This document shows, piece after piece, positions 36,060-48,430 of a stretch of 64,000 bases of DNA. The DNA is taken from assembly GCA_025667525.1 (NCBI GenBank), contig CM046881.1, forward strand, positions 28,469,580 through 28,533,579, in the 5' to 3' direction. The notes beneath the pieces were generated by a model that worked only from the letters and a program-made list of their open reading frames with translations, ran no database searches and was not told the DNA's origin. This stretch comes from Glebionis coronaria (lineage: Eukaryota > Streptophyta > Magnoliopsida > Asterales > Asteraceae). Within the stretch, counting starts at the first letter, position 1, and every line of letters begins with the position of its first letter. The translations under genes and the position numbers were made by a program.

Positions 36060-37913
36060 AGGTAACTACCCATTTCCTTTTTGAAATCTCAGAAAAAGTG
36101 AAGTTTTGTGATATTGCATGAATCTGCTTAGATTGTGTGTTTAAGCTGTTGATTTGTGTTCTTATGTGTTTGTATTCATGTTAGATGCTATAAAAATCAG
36201 TTTGAGTAGTTTTTAAAAGTTTTTGTTTGAGAAATTGTTGATTTCAATTTTTAAGGGTGTGTTTGGATCTGCTTTTAATTTTTGAAAAGTTTGTTAGATT
36301 TTGAAGTTAAAACGTGTTAGATGGAACGAGTAGGGTTGAGTAAGTTTGTGTGAAGGTTTTGTTTAATATTGGTAAAATTTGGATCAAGTTACAAGTGTTA
36401 AAAGTGAAATAGCATAGCTAAAATCTGCATATGTCTATTTCTGCCTAATTTGATGATTTTTGTGCTTCAAATTCCATAATCTGTTAAGTTATAGATCATT
36501 CTAGGGCTTGAGTTTGCTTGTGTATCAATTGGTGCTATTGTATGCATAATAAGGGAGATTGAAACTCATTTATGTGCAATCTGTTAAGCAAAAAAAGTCC
36601 ACAGACCTATCATTTGTCACAGCAACTTGAAAATGCCATGTTTAGCTTTGATTGCATGGTTTTGTGCTAATTGTTGATTATTTGCTGCTTATTTTTGTGT
36701 GATTATTGACTCCTTATACTCAAAGGAGTATAAGGGTGCCTTTTTTGTCCAAAATAAGCTTTCAAATAAGCTTTCCTAAGCTTAATACTCAACTGAACAA
36801 AAGTATACACTAGCAGTGGGAACTCCTTTCCCACTGGTAGTTCACTGGTTGCCACTGCTTAGCTAAAAGACAGAAAACAAAGAAAAGGTCACTATCAGAT
36901 TTCAAAATTTTGTCTTTAGTGCTTAAAAAGTGGAATTAGGACTTCAAACTTGTGCCATTATTTTTCTTATTTAATTTAGGATTTTTCTGATTAATTAAAT
37001 TTTTATTTACTGTTCATTTAGTAATTTTTAGGTTATTTAGCTATTTTTAATTAACTTTAAAGTTTCTGTTTTTGTCTTTTAGTGTCAAAAATTAATATTT
37101 TTCAGTTTAATCAATTTTCCTAGACTTAGAATAATATTTTAAGGTTTTTGGTTAAAAAAGATTTTACTGTTCATCTTTTTATTAATTTTTAGAATTAATC
37201 TAAGTTAATTAGGGTTTTAATTAAACTAGTTTTGTCATTTAGTGAGAAATTTAATATTTTTCAAGATTTTTCATTTTTCTACTGTTCATTAGAGTAAAAT
37301 AGGATTTTTAAAATTGGTAGATTATTTTTAGCATTATTTAATTATTTTTTATAATTATTTTAATTTTAAAATAGTTTTTAGTAATTTAAAAATAGAGAAA
37401 CAGTATTTAAAAATTATAAAAAATACTTTTTAGTCTTTAGATAATATAAGTAAGTTATTTGTTCAATAAAATCATATTTTGGACATTTTGATTAATTATA
37501 TTTAATTTTAGGGCTTTAATTAGCATTTAAAATTGAATATTTAATTAATAAAAGGTTTTAAAATATTTTTATTGGATTTTATTCCTTATTTATATTATTT
37601 TAGACTTGTTTTAGCTTATAATTAATTTTTAGGTTGAAAATTTTTATTTTTGTCGTTTTTTTTACGGTTTTACGTTTACGCCTTTTTCGTCGTAGTTTAA
37701 TTAGTTTTCGTAACCGTCAATTCTTTCCTTTCTCATTTCTTTTCTTCTTGTTCATAATCACAAACATCATTAATCAATTCTTAACACAACGCACTTGCCT
37801 CCTCGAGAACGAACTCACCTAGGGTCATTCACACACGGTTTTCCTAAGTCGTCGTGCACACTTGCCCTATTTATTGCCCTCTTTTCCTAAAGAGTTGCAA
37901 AACTTCAACACCA

Positions 37914-37918
37914 TTAAA
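37914..37918. repeat. Target site duplication, right copy (TTAAA)
   Basis: Directly follows the terminal CA of the 3' LTR and continues into CAATATC, as in intact satellite units. Confidence 0.97.
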
Positions 37919-40873
37919 CAATATCATTTTTAGGTCAAATAACATGACGTGTTGTTAGAGCACACTCATGTCTTGACCTTTATAGTATAATGTACCGTCG
38001 AGATGCTCTTTGTCTACTACATTCACAACTACCTCAAATACTAGCTGGCCAACTTTTACACCAATAAAACACAACCAAAACTAAACAGAGCAAACATATA
38101 GATGTGTTTTATCCAACAAGAATCCGGGCAAATACATTTTGCCTCTATGTGGTCTATATGGACTGGAAATAATTTTAGAGGTTTTTTCTTAGGTTTGGAT
38201 GATTTGAGCCGGTTACGGCATTTTTAGCTGTTCTTTGTAGGTTTTTATCAGTTTTTGATCGGGTTTAGTCACTTTTGACCAATGCTTGCCTGGATAAAAG
38301 TACTCCTTTTTTCAAGCATCCATTTTCTTAGTTGTGGTCTTGAAACGGAGTCATGTATCACATGTTATGACCATTTTATTGCAACCCACGTTTTCAGATA
38401 ATTTCAATATAAATTTGTTTTTGTATGTTAGCGATTGTTTTTGGTACTCTATTTCTTGATAGCTCTCAATTTTAATAGAATAAAACATGGAATCAAATAT
38501 TTTAGAGTCATATAATACATAAGCATGTCGATCCTAAATGAAATGCCAAAAAATACTTGTCCTTCTTTTGCATATTATTCACCTATGTAGGCTTCCCAAG
38601 GTTAAACAATATCATTTTTAGGTCAAATAACATGACGTGTTGTTAGAGCACACTCATGTCTTGACCTTTATACTATAATGTGCCGTCGAGATGCTCTTTG
38701 TCTACTACATTCACAACTACCTCAAATACTAGCTGACCAACTTTTACACCAATAAAACTCAACCAAAACTAAATAGAGCAAACATATACATGTGTTTATC
38801 CATCAAGAATCCGGGCAAATACATTTTGCCTCTATGTGGTCTATATGGACTGGAAATAATTTTAGAGGTTTTTTCTTAGGTTTGGATGATTTGAGCTGGT
38901 TACGGCATTTTTAGCTGTTCTTGGTAGGTTTTTATCAGTTTTTGATCGGGTTTAGTCGCTTTTGACCAATGCTTGCCTGGATAAAAGTAATCCTTTTTTC
39001 AAGCATCCAATTTCTTAGTTGTAGTCTTGAAACGGAGTCATGTATCACATGTTATGACCATTTTATTGCAACCCATGTTTTCAGATAATTTCAATATAAA
39101 TTTGTTTTTGTATGTTAGCGATTGTGTTTGGTAATCTATTTCTTGATAGCTCTCAATTTTAATAGAATAAAACATGGAATCAAATATTTTAGTGTCATAT
39201 AATACATAAGCAAGTTGATCCTACATGAAATGTCAAAAAATACTTGTCCTTCTTTTGCATATTATTCACCTATGTAGGCTTCCCAAGGTTAAACAATATC
39301 ATTTTTAGGTCAAATAACATGACGTGTTGTTAGAGCACACTCATGTCTTGACCTTTATAGTATAATGTGCCGTCGAGATGCTCTTTGTCTACTACATTCA
39401 CAACTACCTCAAATACTAGCTGGCCAACTTTTACACCAATAAAACACAACCAAAACTAAACAGAGCAAACATATAGATGTGTTTTATCCAACAAGAATCC
39501 GGGAAATACATTTTGCCTCTATGTGGTCTATATGGACTGGAAATAATTTTAGAGGTTTTTTCTTAGGTTTGGATGATTTGAGCCGGTTACGGCATTTTTA
39601 GCTGTTCTTTGTAGGTTTTTATCAGTTTTTGATCGGGTTTAGTCACTTTTGACCAATGCTTGCCTGGATAAAAGTACTCCTTTTTTCAAGCATCCATTTT
39701 CTTAGTTGTGGTCTTGAAACGGAGTCATGTATCACATGTTATGACCATTTTATTGCAACCCACGTTTTCAGATAATTTCAATATAAATTTGTTTTTGTAT
39801 GTTAGCGATTGTTTTTGGTACTCTATTTCTTGATAGCTCTCAATTTTAATAGAATAAAACATGGAATCAAATATTTTAGAGTCATATAATACATAAGCAT
39901 GTCGATCCTAAATGAAATGCCAAAAAATACTTGTCCTTCTTTTGCATATTATTCACCTATGTAGGCTTCCCAAGGTTAAACAATATCATTTTTAGGTCAA
40001 ATAACATGACGTGTTGTTAGAGCACACTCATGTCTTGACCTTTATAGTATAATGTGCCGTCGAGATGCTCTTTGTCTACTACATTCACAACTACCTCAAA
40101 TACTAGCTGGCCAACTTTTACACCAATAAAACACAACCAAAACTAAACAGAGCAAACATATAGATGTGTTTTATCCAACAAGAATCCGGGAAATACATTT
40201 TGCCTCTATGTGGTCTATATGGACTGGAAATAATTTTAGAGGTTTTTTCTTAGGTTTGGATGATTTGAGCCGGTTACGGCATTTTTAGCTGTTCTTTGTA
40301 GGTTTTTATCAGTTTTTGATCGGGTTTAGTCACTTTTGACCAATGCTTGCCTGGATAAAAGTACTCCTTTTTTCAAGCATCCATTTTCTTAGTTGTGGTC
40401 TTGAAACGGAGTCATGTATCACATGTTATGACCATTTTATTGCAACCCACGTTTTCAGATAATTTCAATATAAATTTGTTTTTGTATGTTAGCGATTGTT
40501 TTTGGTACTCTATTTCTTGATAGCTCTCAATTTTAATAGAATAAAACATGGAATCAAATATTTTAGAGTCATATAATACATAAGCATGTCGATCCTAAAT
40601 GAAATGCCAAAAAATACTTGTCCTTCTTTTGCATATTATTCACCTATGTAGGCTTCCCAAGGTTAAACAATATCATTTTTAGGTCAAATAACATGACGTG
40701 TTGTTAGAGCACACTCATGTCTTGACCTTTATAGTATAATGTGCCGTCGAGATGCTCTTTGTCTACTACATTCACAACTACCTCAAATACTAGCTGGCCA
40801 ACTTTTACACCAATAAAACACAACCAAAACTAAACAGAGCAAACATATAGATGTGTTTTATCCAACAAGAATC

Positions 40874-43800
40874 CGGGCAAATACATTTTGCCTCTATGTG
40901 GTCTATATGGACTGGAAATAATTTTAGAGGTTTTTTCTTAGGTTTGGATGATTTGAGCTGGTTACGGCATTTTTAGCTGTTCTTGGTAGGTTTTTATCAG
41001 TTTTTGATCGGGTTTAGTCGCTTTTGACCAATGCTTGCCTGGATAAAAGTAATCCTTTTTTCAAGCATCCAATTTCTTAGTTGTAGTCTTGAAACGGAGT
41101 CATGTATCACATGTTATGACCATTTTATTGCAACCCATGTTTTCAGATAATTTCAATATAAATTTGTTTTTGTATGTTAGCGATTGTGTTTGGTAATCTA
41201 TTTCTTGATAGGTCTCAATTTTAATAGAATAAAACATGGAATCAAATATTTTAGTGTCATATAATACATAAGCAAGTTGATCCTACATGAAATGTCAAAA
41301 AATACTTGTCCTTCTTTTGCATATTATTCACCTATGTAGGCTTCCCAAGGTTAAACAATATCATTTTTAGGTCAAATAACATGACGTGTTGTTAGAGCAC
41401 ACTCATGTCTTGACCTTTATAGTATAATGTGCCGTCGAGATGCTCTTTGTCTACTACATTCACAACTACCTCAAATACTAGCTGGCCAACTTTTACACCA
41501 ATAAAACACAACCAAAACTAAACAGAGCAAACATATAGATGTGTTTTATCCAACAAGAATCCGGGAAATACATTTTGCCTCTATGTGGTCTATATGGACT
41601 GGAAATAATTTTAGAGGTTTTTTCTTAGGTTTGGATGATTTGAGCCGGTTACGGCATTTTTAGCTGTTCTTTGTAGGTTTTTATCAGTTTTTGATCGGGT
41701 TTAGTCACTTTTGACCAATGCTTGCCTGGATAAAAGTACTCCTTTTTTCAAGCATCCATTTTCTTAGTTGTGGTCTTGAAACGGAGTCATGTATCACATG
41801 TTATGACCATTTTATTGCAACCCACGTTTTCAGATAATTTCAATATAAATTTGTTTTTGTATGTTAGCGATTGTTTTTGGTACTCTATTTCTTGATAGCT
41901 CTCAATTTTAATAGAATAAAACATGGAATCAAATATTTTAGAGTCATATAATACATAAGCATGTCGATCCTAAATGAAATGCCAAAAAATACTTGTCCTT
42001 CTTTTGCATATTATTCACCTATGTAGGCTTCCCAAGGTTAAACAATATCATTTTTAGGTCAAATAACATGACGTGTTGTTAGAGCACACTCATGTCTTGA
42101 CCTTTATAGTATAATGTGCCGTCGAGATGCTCTTTGTCTACTACATTCACAACTACCTCAAATACTAGCTGGCCAACTTTTACACCAATAAAACACAACC
42201 AAAACTAAACAGAGCAAACATATAGATGTGTTTTATCCAACAAGAATCCGGGCAAATACATTTTGCCTCTATGTGGTCTATATGGACTGGAAATAATTTT
42301 AGAGGTTTTTTCTTAGGTTTGGATGATTTGAGCTGGTTACGGCATTTTTAGCTGTTCTTGGTAGGTTTTTATCAGTTTTTGATCGGGTTTAGTCGCTTTT
42401 GACCAATGCTTGCCTGGATAAAAGTAATCCTTTTTTCAAGCATCCAATTTCTTAGTTGTAGTCTTGAAACGGAGTCATGTATCACATGTTATGACCATTT
42501 TATTGCAACCCATGTTTTCAGATAATTTCAATATAAATTTGTTTTTGTATGTTAGCGATTGTGTTTGGTAATCTATTTCTTGATAGGTCTCAATTTTAAT
42601 AGAATAAAACATGGAATCAAATATTTTAGTGTCATATAATACATAAGCAAGTTGATCCTACATGAAATGTCAAAAAATACTTGTCCTTCTTTTGCATATT
42701 ATTCACCTATGTAGGCTTCCCAAGGTTAAACGATATCATTTTTAGGTCAAATAACATGACGTGTTGTTAGAGCACACTCATGTCTTGACCTTTATAGTAT
42801 AATGTGCCGTCGAGATGCTCTTTGTCTACTACATTCACAACTACCTCAAATACTAGCTGGCCAACTTTTACACCAATAAAACACAACCAAAACTAAACAG
42901 AGCAAACATATAGATGTGTTTTATCCAACAAGAATCCGGGAAATACATTTTGCCTCTATGTGGTCTATATGGACTGGAAATAATTTTAGAGGTTTTTTCT
43001 TAGGTTTGGATGATTTGAGCCGGTTACGGCATTTTTAGCTGTTCTTTGTAGGTTTTTATCAGTTTTTGATCGGGTTTAGTCACTTTTGACCAATGCTTGC
43101 CTGGATAAAAGTACTCCTTTTTTCAAGCATCCATTTTCTTAGTTGTGGTCTTGAAACGGAGTCATGTATCACATGTTATGACCATTTTATTGCAACCCAC
43201 GTTTTCAGATAATTTCAATATAAATTTGTTTTTGTATGTTAGCGATTGTTTTTGGTACTCTATTTCTTGATAGCTCTCAATTTTAATAGAATAAAACATG
43301 GAATCAAATATTTTAGAGTCATATAATACATAAGCATGTCGATCCTAAATGAAATGCCAAAAAATACTTGTCCTTCTTTTGCATATTATTCACCTATGTA
43401 GGCTTCCCAAGGTTAAACAATATCATTTTTAGGTCAAATAACATGACGTGTTGTTAGAGCACACTCATGTCTTGACCTTTATACTATAATGTGCCGTCGA
43501 GATGCTCTTTGTCTACTACATTCACAACTACCTCAAATACTACCTGACCAACTTTTACACCAATAAAACTCAACCAAAACTAAATAGAGCAAACATATAC
43601 ATGTGTTTATCCATCAAGAATCCGGGCAAATACATTTTGCCCGGATTCTATGTGGTCTATATAGACTGGAAATAATTTTAGAGGTTTTTTCTTAGGTTTG
43701 GATGATTTGAGCTGGTTACGGCATTTTTAGCTGTTCTTGGTAGGTTTTTATCAGTTTTTGATCGGGTTTAGTCGCTTTTGACCAATGCTTGCCTGGATAA

Positions 43801-45001
43801 AAGTAATCCTTTTTTCAAGCATCCAATTTCTTAGTTGTAGTCTTGAAACGGAGTCATGTATCACATGTTATGACCATTTTATTGCAACCCATGTTTTCAG
43901 ATAATTTCAATATAAATTTGTTTTTGTATGTTAGCGATTGTGTTTGGTAATCTATTTCTTGATAGGTCTCAATTTTAATAGAATAAAACATGGAATCAAA
44001 TATTTTAGTGTCATATAATACATAAGCAAGTTGATCCTACATGAAATGTCAAAAAATACTTGTCCTTCTTTTGCATATTATTCACCTATGTAGGCTTCCC
44101 AAGGTTAAACGATATCATTTTTAGGTCAAATAACATGACGTGTTGTTAGAGCACACTCATGTCTTGACCTTTATAGTATAATGTGCCGTCGAGATGCTCT
44201 TTGTCTACTACATTCACAACTACCTCAAATACTAGCTGGCCAACTTTTACACCAATAAAACACAACCAAAACTAAACAGAGCAAACATATAGATGTGTTT
44301 TATCCAACAAGAATCCGGGAAATACATTTTGCCTCTATGTGGTCTATATGGACTGGAAATAATTTTAGAGGTTTTTTCTTAGGTTTGGATGATTTGAGCC
44401 GGTTACGGCATTTTTAGCTGTTCTTTGTAGGTTTTTATCAGTTTTTGATCGGGTTTAGTCACTTTTGACCAATGCTTGCCTGGATAAAAGTACTCCTTTT
44501 TTCAAGCATCCATTTTCTTAGTTGTGGTCTTGAAACGGAGTCATGTATCACATGTTATGACCATTTTATTGCAACCCACGTTTTCAGATAATTTCAATAT
44601 AAATTTGTTTTTGTATGTTAGCGATTGTTTTTGGTACTCTATTTCTTGATAGCTCTCAATTTTAATAGAATAAAACATGGAATCAAATATTTTAGAGTCA
44701 TATAATACATAAGCATGTCGATCCTAAATGAAATGCCAAAAAATACTTGTCCTTCTTTTGCATATTATTCACCTATGTAGGCTTCCCAAGGTTAAACAAT
44801 ATCATTTTTAGGTCAAATAACATGACGTGTTGTTAGAGCACACTCATGTCTTGACCTTTATACTATAATGTGCCGTCGAGATGCTCTTTGTCTACTACAT
44901 TCACAACTACCTCAAATACTACCTGACCAACTTTTACACCAATAAAACTCAACCAAAACTAAATAGAGCAAACATATACATGTGTTTATCCATCAAGAAT
45001 C
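40874..45001. repeat. Dimeric higher-order repeat, three copies, period about 1375-1379 bp
   Basis: The B units at 40874, 42249 and 43623 share GATAGGTCTC, AGTAATCC, ATCCAATTTC and TTTAGTGTCAT. Each is followed by an A-type unit (41562, 42937, 44316) with the shortened CGGGAAATA head. The second and third dimers also share TTAAACGATATC (near 42727 and 44105) and CTACCTGACC (near 43541 and 44920), so they are the most recent pair. Confidence 0.85.
43617..43649. repeat. B'-unit hairpin, perfect 14-bp arms (right arm set)
   Basis: Same structure as 2058-2090. Identical 14-bp copies lie at 44996-45028, 51864-51896, 53932-53964 and 57376-57408. Copies with 13-bp arms (preceded by CAT instead of CAA) lie at 58757-58787, 60137-60167 and 63581-63611. 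Confidence 0.92.
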
Positions 45002-47070
45002 CGGGCAAATACATTTTGCCCGGATTCTATGTGGTCTATATAGACTGGAAATAATTTTAGAGGTTTTTTCTTAGGTTTGGATGATTTGAGCTGGTTACGG
45101 CATTTTTAGCTGTTCTTGGTAGGTTTTTATCAGTTTTTGATCGGGTTTAGTCGCTTTTAACCAATGCTTGCCTGGATAAAAGTACTCCTTCTTTCAAGCA
45201 TCCATTTTCTTAGTTGTAGTCTTGAAACGGAGTCATGTATCACATGTTATGACCATTTTATTGCAACCCATGTTTTCAGATAATTTCAATATAAATTTGT
45301 TTTTGTATGTTAGCGATTGTGTTTGGTACTCTATTTCTTGATAGCTCTCAATTTTAATAGAATAAAACATGGAATCAAATATTTTAGTGTCATATAATAC
45401 ATAAGCAAGTTGATCCTACATGAAATGTCAAAAAATACTTGTCCATCTTTTGCATATTATTCACCTATGTAGGCTTCCCAAGGTTAAACAATATCATTTT
45501 TAGGTCAAATAACATGACATGTTGTTAGAGCACACTCATGTCTTGACCTTTATAGTATAATGTGCCGTCGAGATGCTCTTTGTCTACTACATTCACAACT
45601 ACCTCAAATACTAGCTGGCCAACTTTTACACCAATAAAACACAACCAAAACTAAACAGAGCAAACATATAGATGTGTTTTATCCAACAAGAATCCGGGCA
45701 AATACATTTTGCCTCTATGTGGTCTATATGGACTGGAAATAATTTTAGAGGTTTTTTCTTAGGTTTGGATGATTTGAGCTGGTTACGGCATTTTTAGCTG
45801 TTCTTGGTAGGTTTTTATCAGTTTTTGATCGGGTTTAGTCGCTTTTAACCAATGCTTGCCTGGATAAAAGTACTCCTTTTTTCAAGCATCCATTTTCTTA
45901 GTTGTAGTCTTGAAACGGAGTCATGTATCACATGTTATGACCATTTTATTGCAACCCATGTTTTCAGATAATTTCAATATAAATTTGTTTTTGTATGTTA
46001 GCGATTGTGTTTGGTACTCTATTTCTTGATAGCTCTCAATTTTAATAGAATAAAACATGGAATCAAATATTTTAGAGTCATATAATACATAAGCAAGTTG
46101 ATCCTACATGAAATGTCAAAAAATACTTGTCCTTCTTTTGCATATTATTCACCTATGTAGGCTTCCCAAGGTTAAACAATATCATTTTTAGGTCAAATAA
46201 CATGACGTGTTGTTAGAGCACACTCATGTCTTGACCTTTATAGTATAATGTGCCGTCGAGATGCTCTTTGTCTACTACATTCACAACTACCTCAAATACT
46301 ACCTGGCCAACGTTTACACCAATAAAACACAACCAAAACTAAACAAAGCAAACATATAGATGTGTTTTATCCAACAAGAATCCGGGCAAATACATTTTGC
46401 CTCTATGTGGTCTATATGGACTGGAAATAATTTTAGAGGTTTTTTCTTAGGTTTGGATGATTTGAGCTGGTTACGGCATTTTTAGCTGTTCTTGGTAGGT
46501 TTTTATCAGTTTTTGATCGGGTTTAGTCGCTTTTAACCAATGCTTGCCTGGATAAAAGTACTCCTTTTTTCAAGCATCCATTTTCTTAGTTGTAGTCTTG
46601 AAACGGAGTCATGTATCACATGTTATGACCATTTTATTGCAACCCATGTTTTCAGATAATTTCAATATAAATTTGTTTTTGTATGTTAGCGATTGTGTTT
46701 GGTACTCTATTTCTTGATAGCTCTCAATTTTAATAGAATAAAACATGGAATCAAATATTTTAGAGTCATATAATACATAAGCAAGTTGATCCTACATGAA
46801 ATGTCAAAAAATACTTGTCCTTCTTTTGCATATTATTCACCTATGTAGGCTTCCCAAGGTTAAACAATATCATTTTTAGGTCAAATAACATGACGTGTTG
46901 TTAGAGCACACTCATGTCTTGACCTTTATAGTATAATGTGCCGTCGAGATGCTCTTTGTCTACTACATTCACAACTACCTCAAATACTAGCTGGCCAACT
47001 TTTACACCAATAAAACACAACCAAAACTAAACAAAGCAAACATATAGACGTGTTTTATCCAACAAGAATC

Positions 47071-47741
47071 CGGGCAAATACATTTTGCCTCTATGTGGTC
47101 TATATGGACTGGAAATAATTTTAGAGGTTTTTTCTTAGGTTTGGATGATTTGAGCTGGTTACGGCATTTTTAGCTGTTCTTGGTAGGTTTTTATCAGTTT
47201 TTGATCGGGTTTAGTCGCTTTTGACCAATGCTTGCCTGGATAAAAGTAATCCTTTTTTCAAGCATCCAATTTCTTAGTTGTAGTCTTGAAACGGAGTCAT
47301 GTATCACATGTTATGACCATTTTATTGCAACCCATGTTTTCAGATAATTTCAATATAAATTTGTTTTTGTATGTTAGCGATTGTGTTTGGTAATCTATTT
47401 CTTGATAGCTCTCAATTTTAATAGAATAAAACATGGAATCAAATATTTTAGTGTCATATAATACATAAGCAAGTTGATCCTACATGAAATGTCAAAAAAT
47501 ACTTGTCTCACCTATGTAGGCTTCCCAAGGTTAAACAATATCATTTTTAGGTCAAATAACATGACGTGTTGTTAGAGCACACTCATGTCTTCACCTTTAT
47601 AGTATAATGTGCCGTCGAGATGCTCTTTGTCTACTACATTCACAACTACCTCAAATACTAGCTGGCCAACTTTTACACCAATAAAACACAACCAAAAATA
47701 AACAGAGCAAACATATAAATGTGTTTTATCCAACAAGAATC
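47071..47741. repeat. B monomer with a 17-bp internal deletion
   Basis: The unit is 671 bp instead of 688. Around 47506 it reads ACTTGTCTCACCTATG, where other units have CCTTCTTTTGCATATTATT before CACC. The lost stretch is bounded by a short direct TC or T repeat. It is the only sizeable deletion seen in any complete unit in the window. Confidence 0.9.
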
Positions 47742-48430
47742 CGGGCAAATACATTTTGCCTCTATGTGGTCTATATGGACTGGAAATAATTTTAGAGGTT
47801 TTTTCTTAGGTTTGGATGATTTGAGCCGGTTACGGCATTTTTAGCTGTTCTTTGTAGGTTTTTATCAGTTTTTGATCGGGTTTAGTCACTTTTGACCAAT
47901 GCTTGCCAGGATAAAAGTACTCCTTTTTTCAAGCATCCATTTTCTTAGTTGTGGTCTTGAAACGGAGTCATGTATCACATGTAAATGACCATTTTATTGC
48001 AACCCACGTTTTCAGATAATTTCAATATAAATTTGTTTTTGTATGTTAGCGATTGTTTTTGGTACTCTATTTCTTGATAGCTCTCAATTTTAATAGAATA
48101 AAACATGAAATCAAATATTTTAGAGTCATATAATACATAAGCATGTCGATCCTAAATGAAATGCCAAAAAATACTTGTCCTTCTTTTGTATATTATTCAC
48201 CTATGTAGGCTTCCCAAGGTTAAACAATATCATTTTTAGGTCAAATAACATGACGTGTTGTTAGAGCACACTCATGTCTTGACCTTTCTACTATAATGTG
48301 CCGTCGAGATGCTCTTTGTCTACTACATTCACAACTACCTCAAATACTAGCTGACCAACTTTTACACCAATAAAACACAACCAAAACTAAACAGAGCAAA
48401 CATATAGATGTGTTTTATCCAACAAGAATC

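Larger units (their letters stand above)
22531..37913 (+). mobile_element. Athila-like Ty3/gypsy LTR retrotransposon, 15,383 bp, with broken gag
   Basis: A structurally complete element: 5' LTR (3539 bp), tRNA-Asp-type primer site, gag, protease-RT-RNase H-integrase, polypurine tract, 3' LTR (3534 bp) and a 5-bp target duplication. Protease before RT and integrase after RNase H is the Ty3/gypsy order. Assignment to the Athila clade rests on the FMDD form of the RT active site, the DLGAS protease motif, the CX2CX3HX4C Gag knuckle, the tRNA-Asp primer site and the absence of a chromodomain. No envelope-like ORF lies between pol and the 3' LTR. Pol is open. Gag has two in-frame stops and is in a different frame from pol, so the copy is probably non-autonomous. 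The LTRs are about 99.5% identical by hand count, so the insertion is recent. Confidence 0.95.
34380..37913 (+). repeat. 3' LTR (3534 bp)
   Basis: Starts TGATGAGAC after the polypurine tract and ends CTTCAACACCA before TTAAA. It is a near-identical copy of 22531-26069. Differences seen include GACGG for GACAG at the start, ATTATC for ATTGGC near 34740, loss of 5 bases near 35950, one fewer T near 35610, one more T near 37660 and CACCA for CATCA at the end. It has the same TATA box, hairpins and AT-rich second half as the 5' LTR, and would supply the 3' end of the genomic RNA. Confidence 0.97.
22044..38124. other. Satellite monomer split by the retrotransposon
   Basis: The left piece is 22044-22530 (487 bp) and the right piece 37919-38124 (206 bp) after removing the second TTAAA. 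Together they make 693 bp, exactly a B' monomer, with no bases lost. The left piece carries the B' hairpin (11-bp arm form). The right piece carries B markers (TAGTATAA, CTGGCC) and a private TGTACCGTCG. The unit on the left is A (21357) and the unit on the right is also A (38125), so the B'-B-A order is not resumed after the insertion. Confidence 0.95.

Noticed and set aside
37634..37822. 62-codon ORF in the 3' LTR rich in Phe and Leu
   Set aside because: Opened by a single extra T in a T run compared with the 5' LTR, so it is not conserved even between the two LTRs. Composition reflects T-richness.
47572..47754. 60-codon minus-strand ORF in one satellite unit
   Set aside because: Present in only one of about 70 units, through local substitutions (such as CTTCACC and AAAAATAAAC). 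Not a gene.
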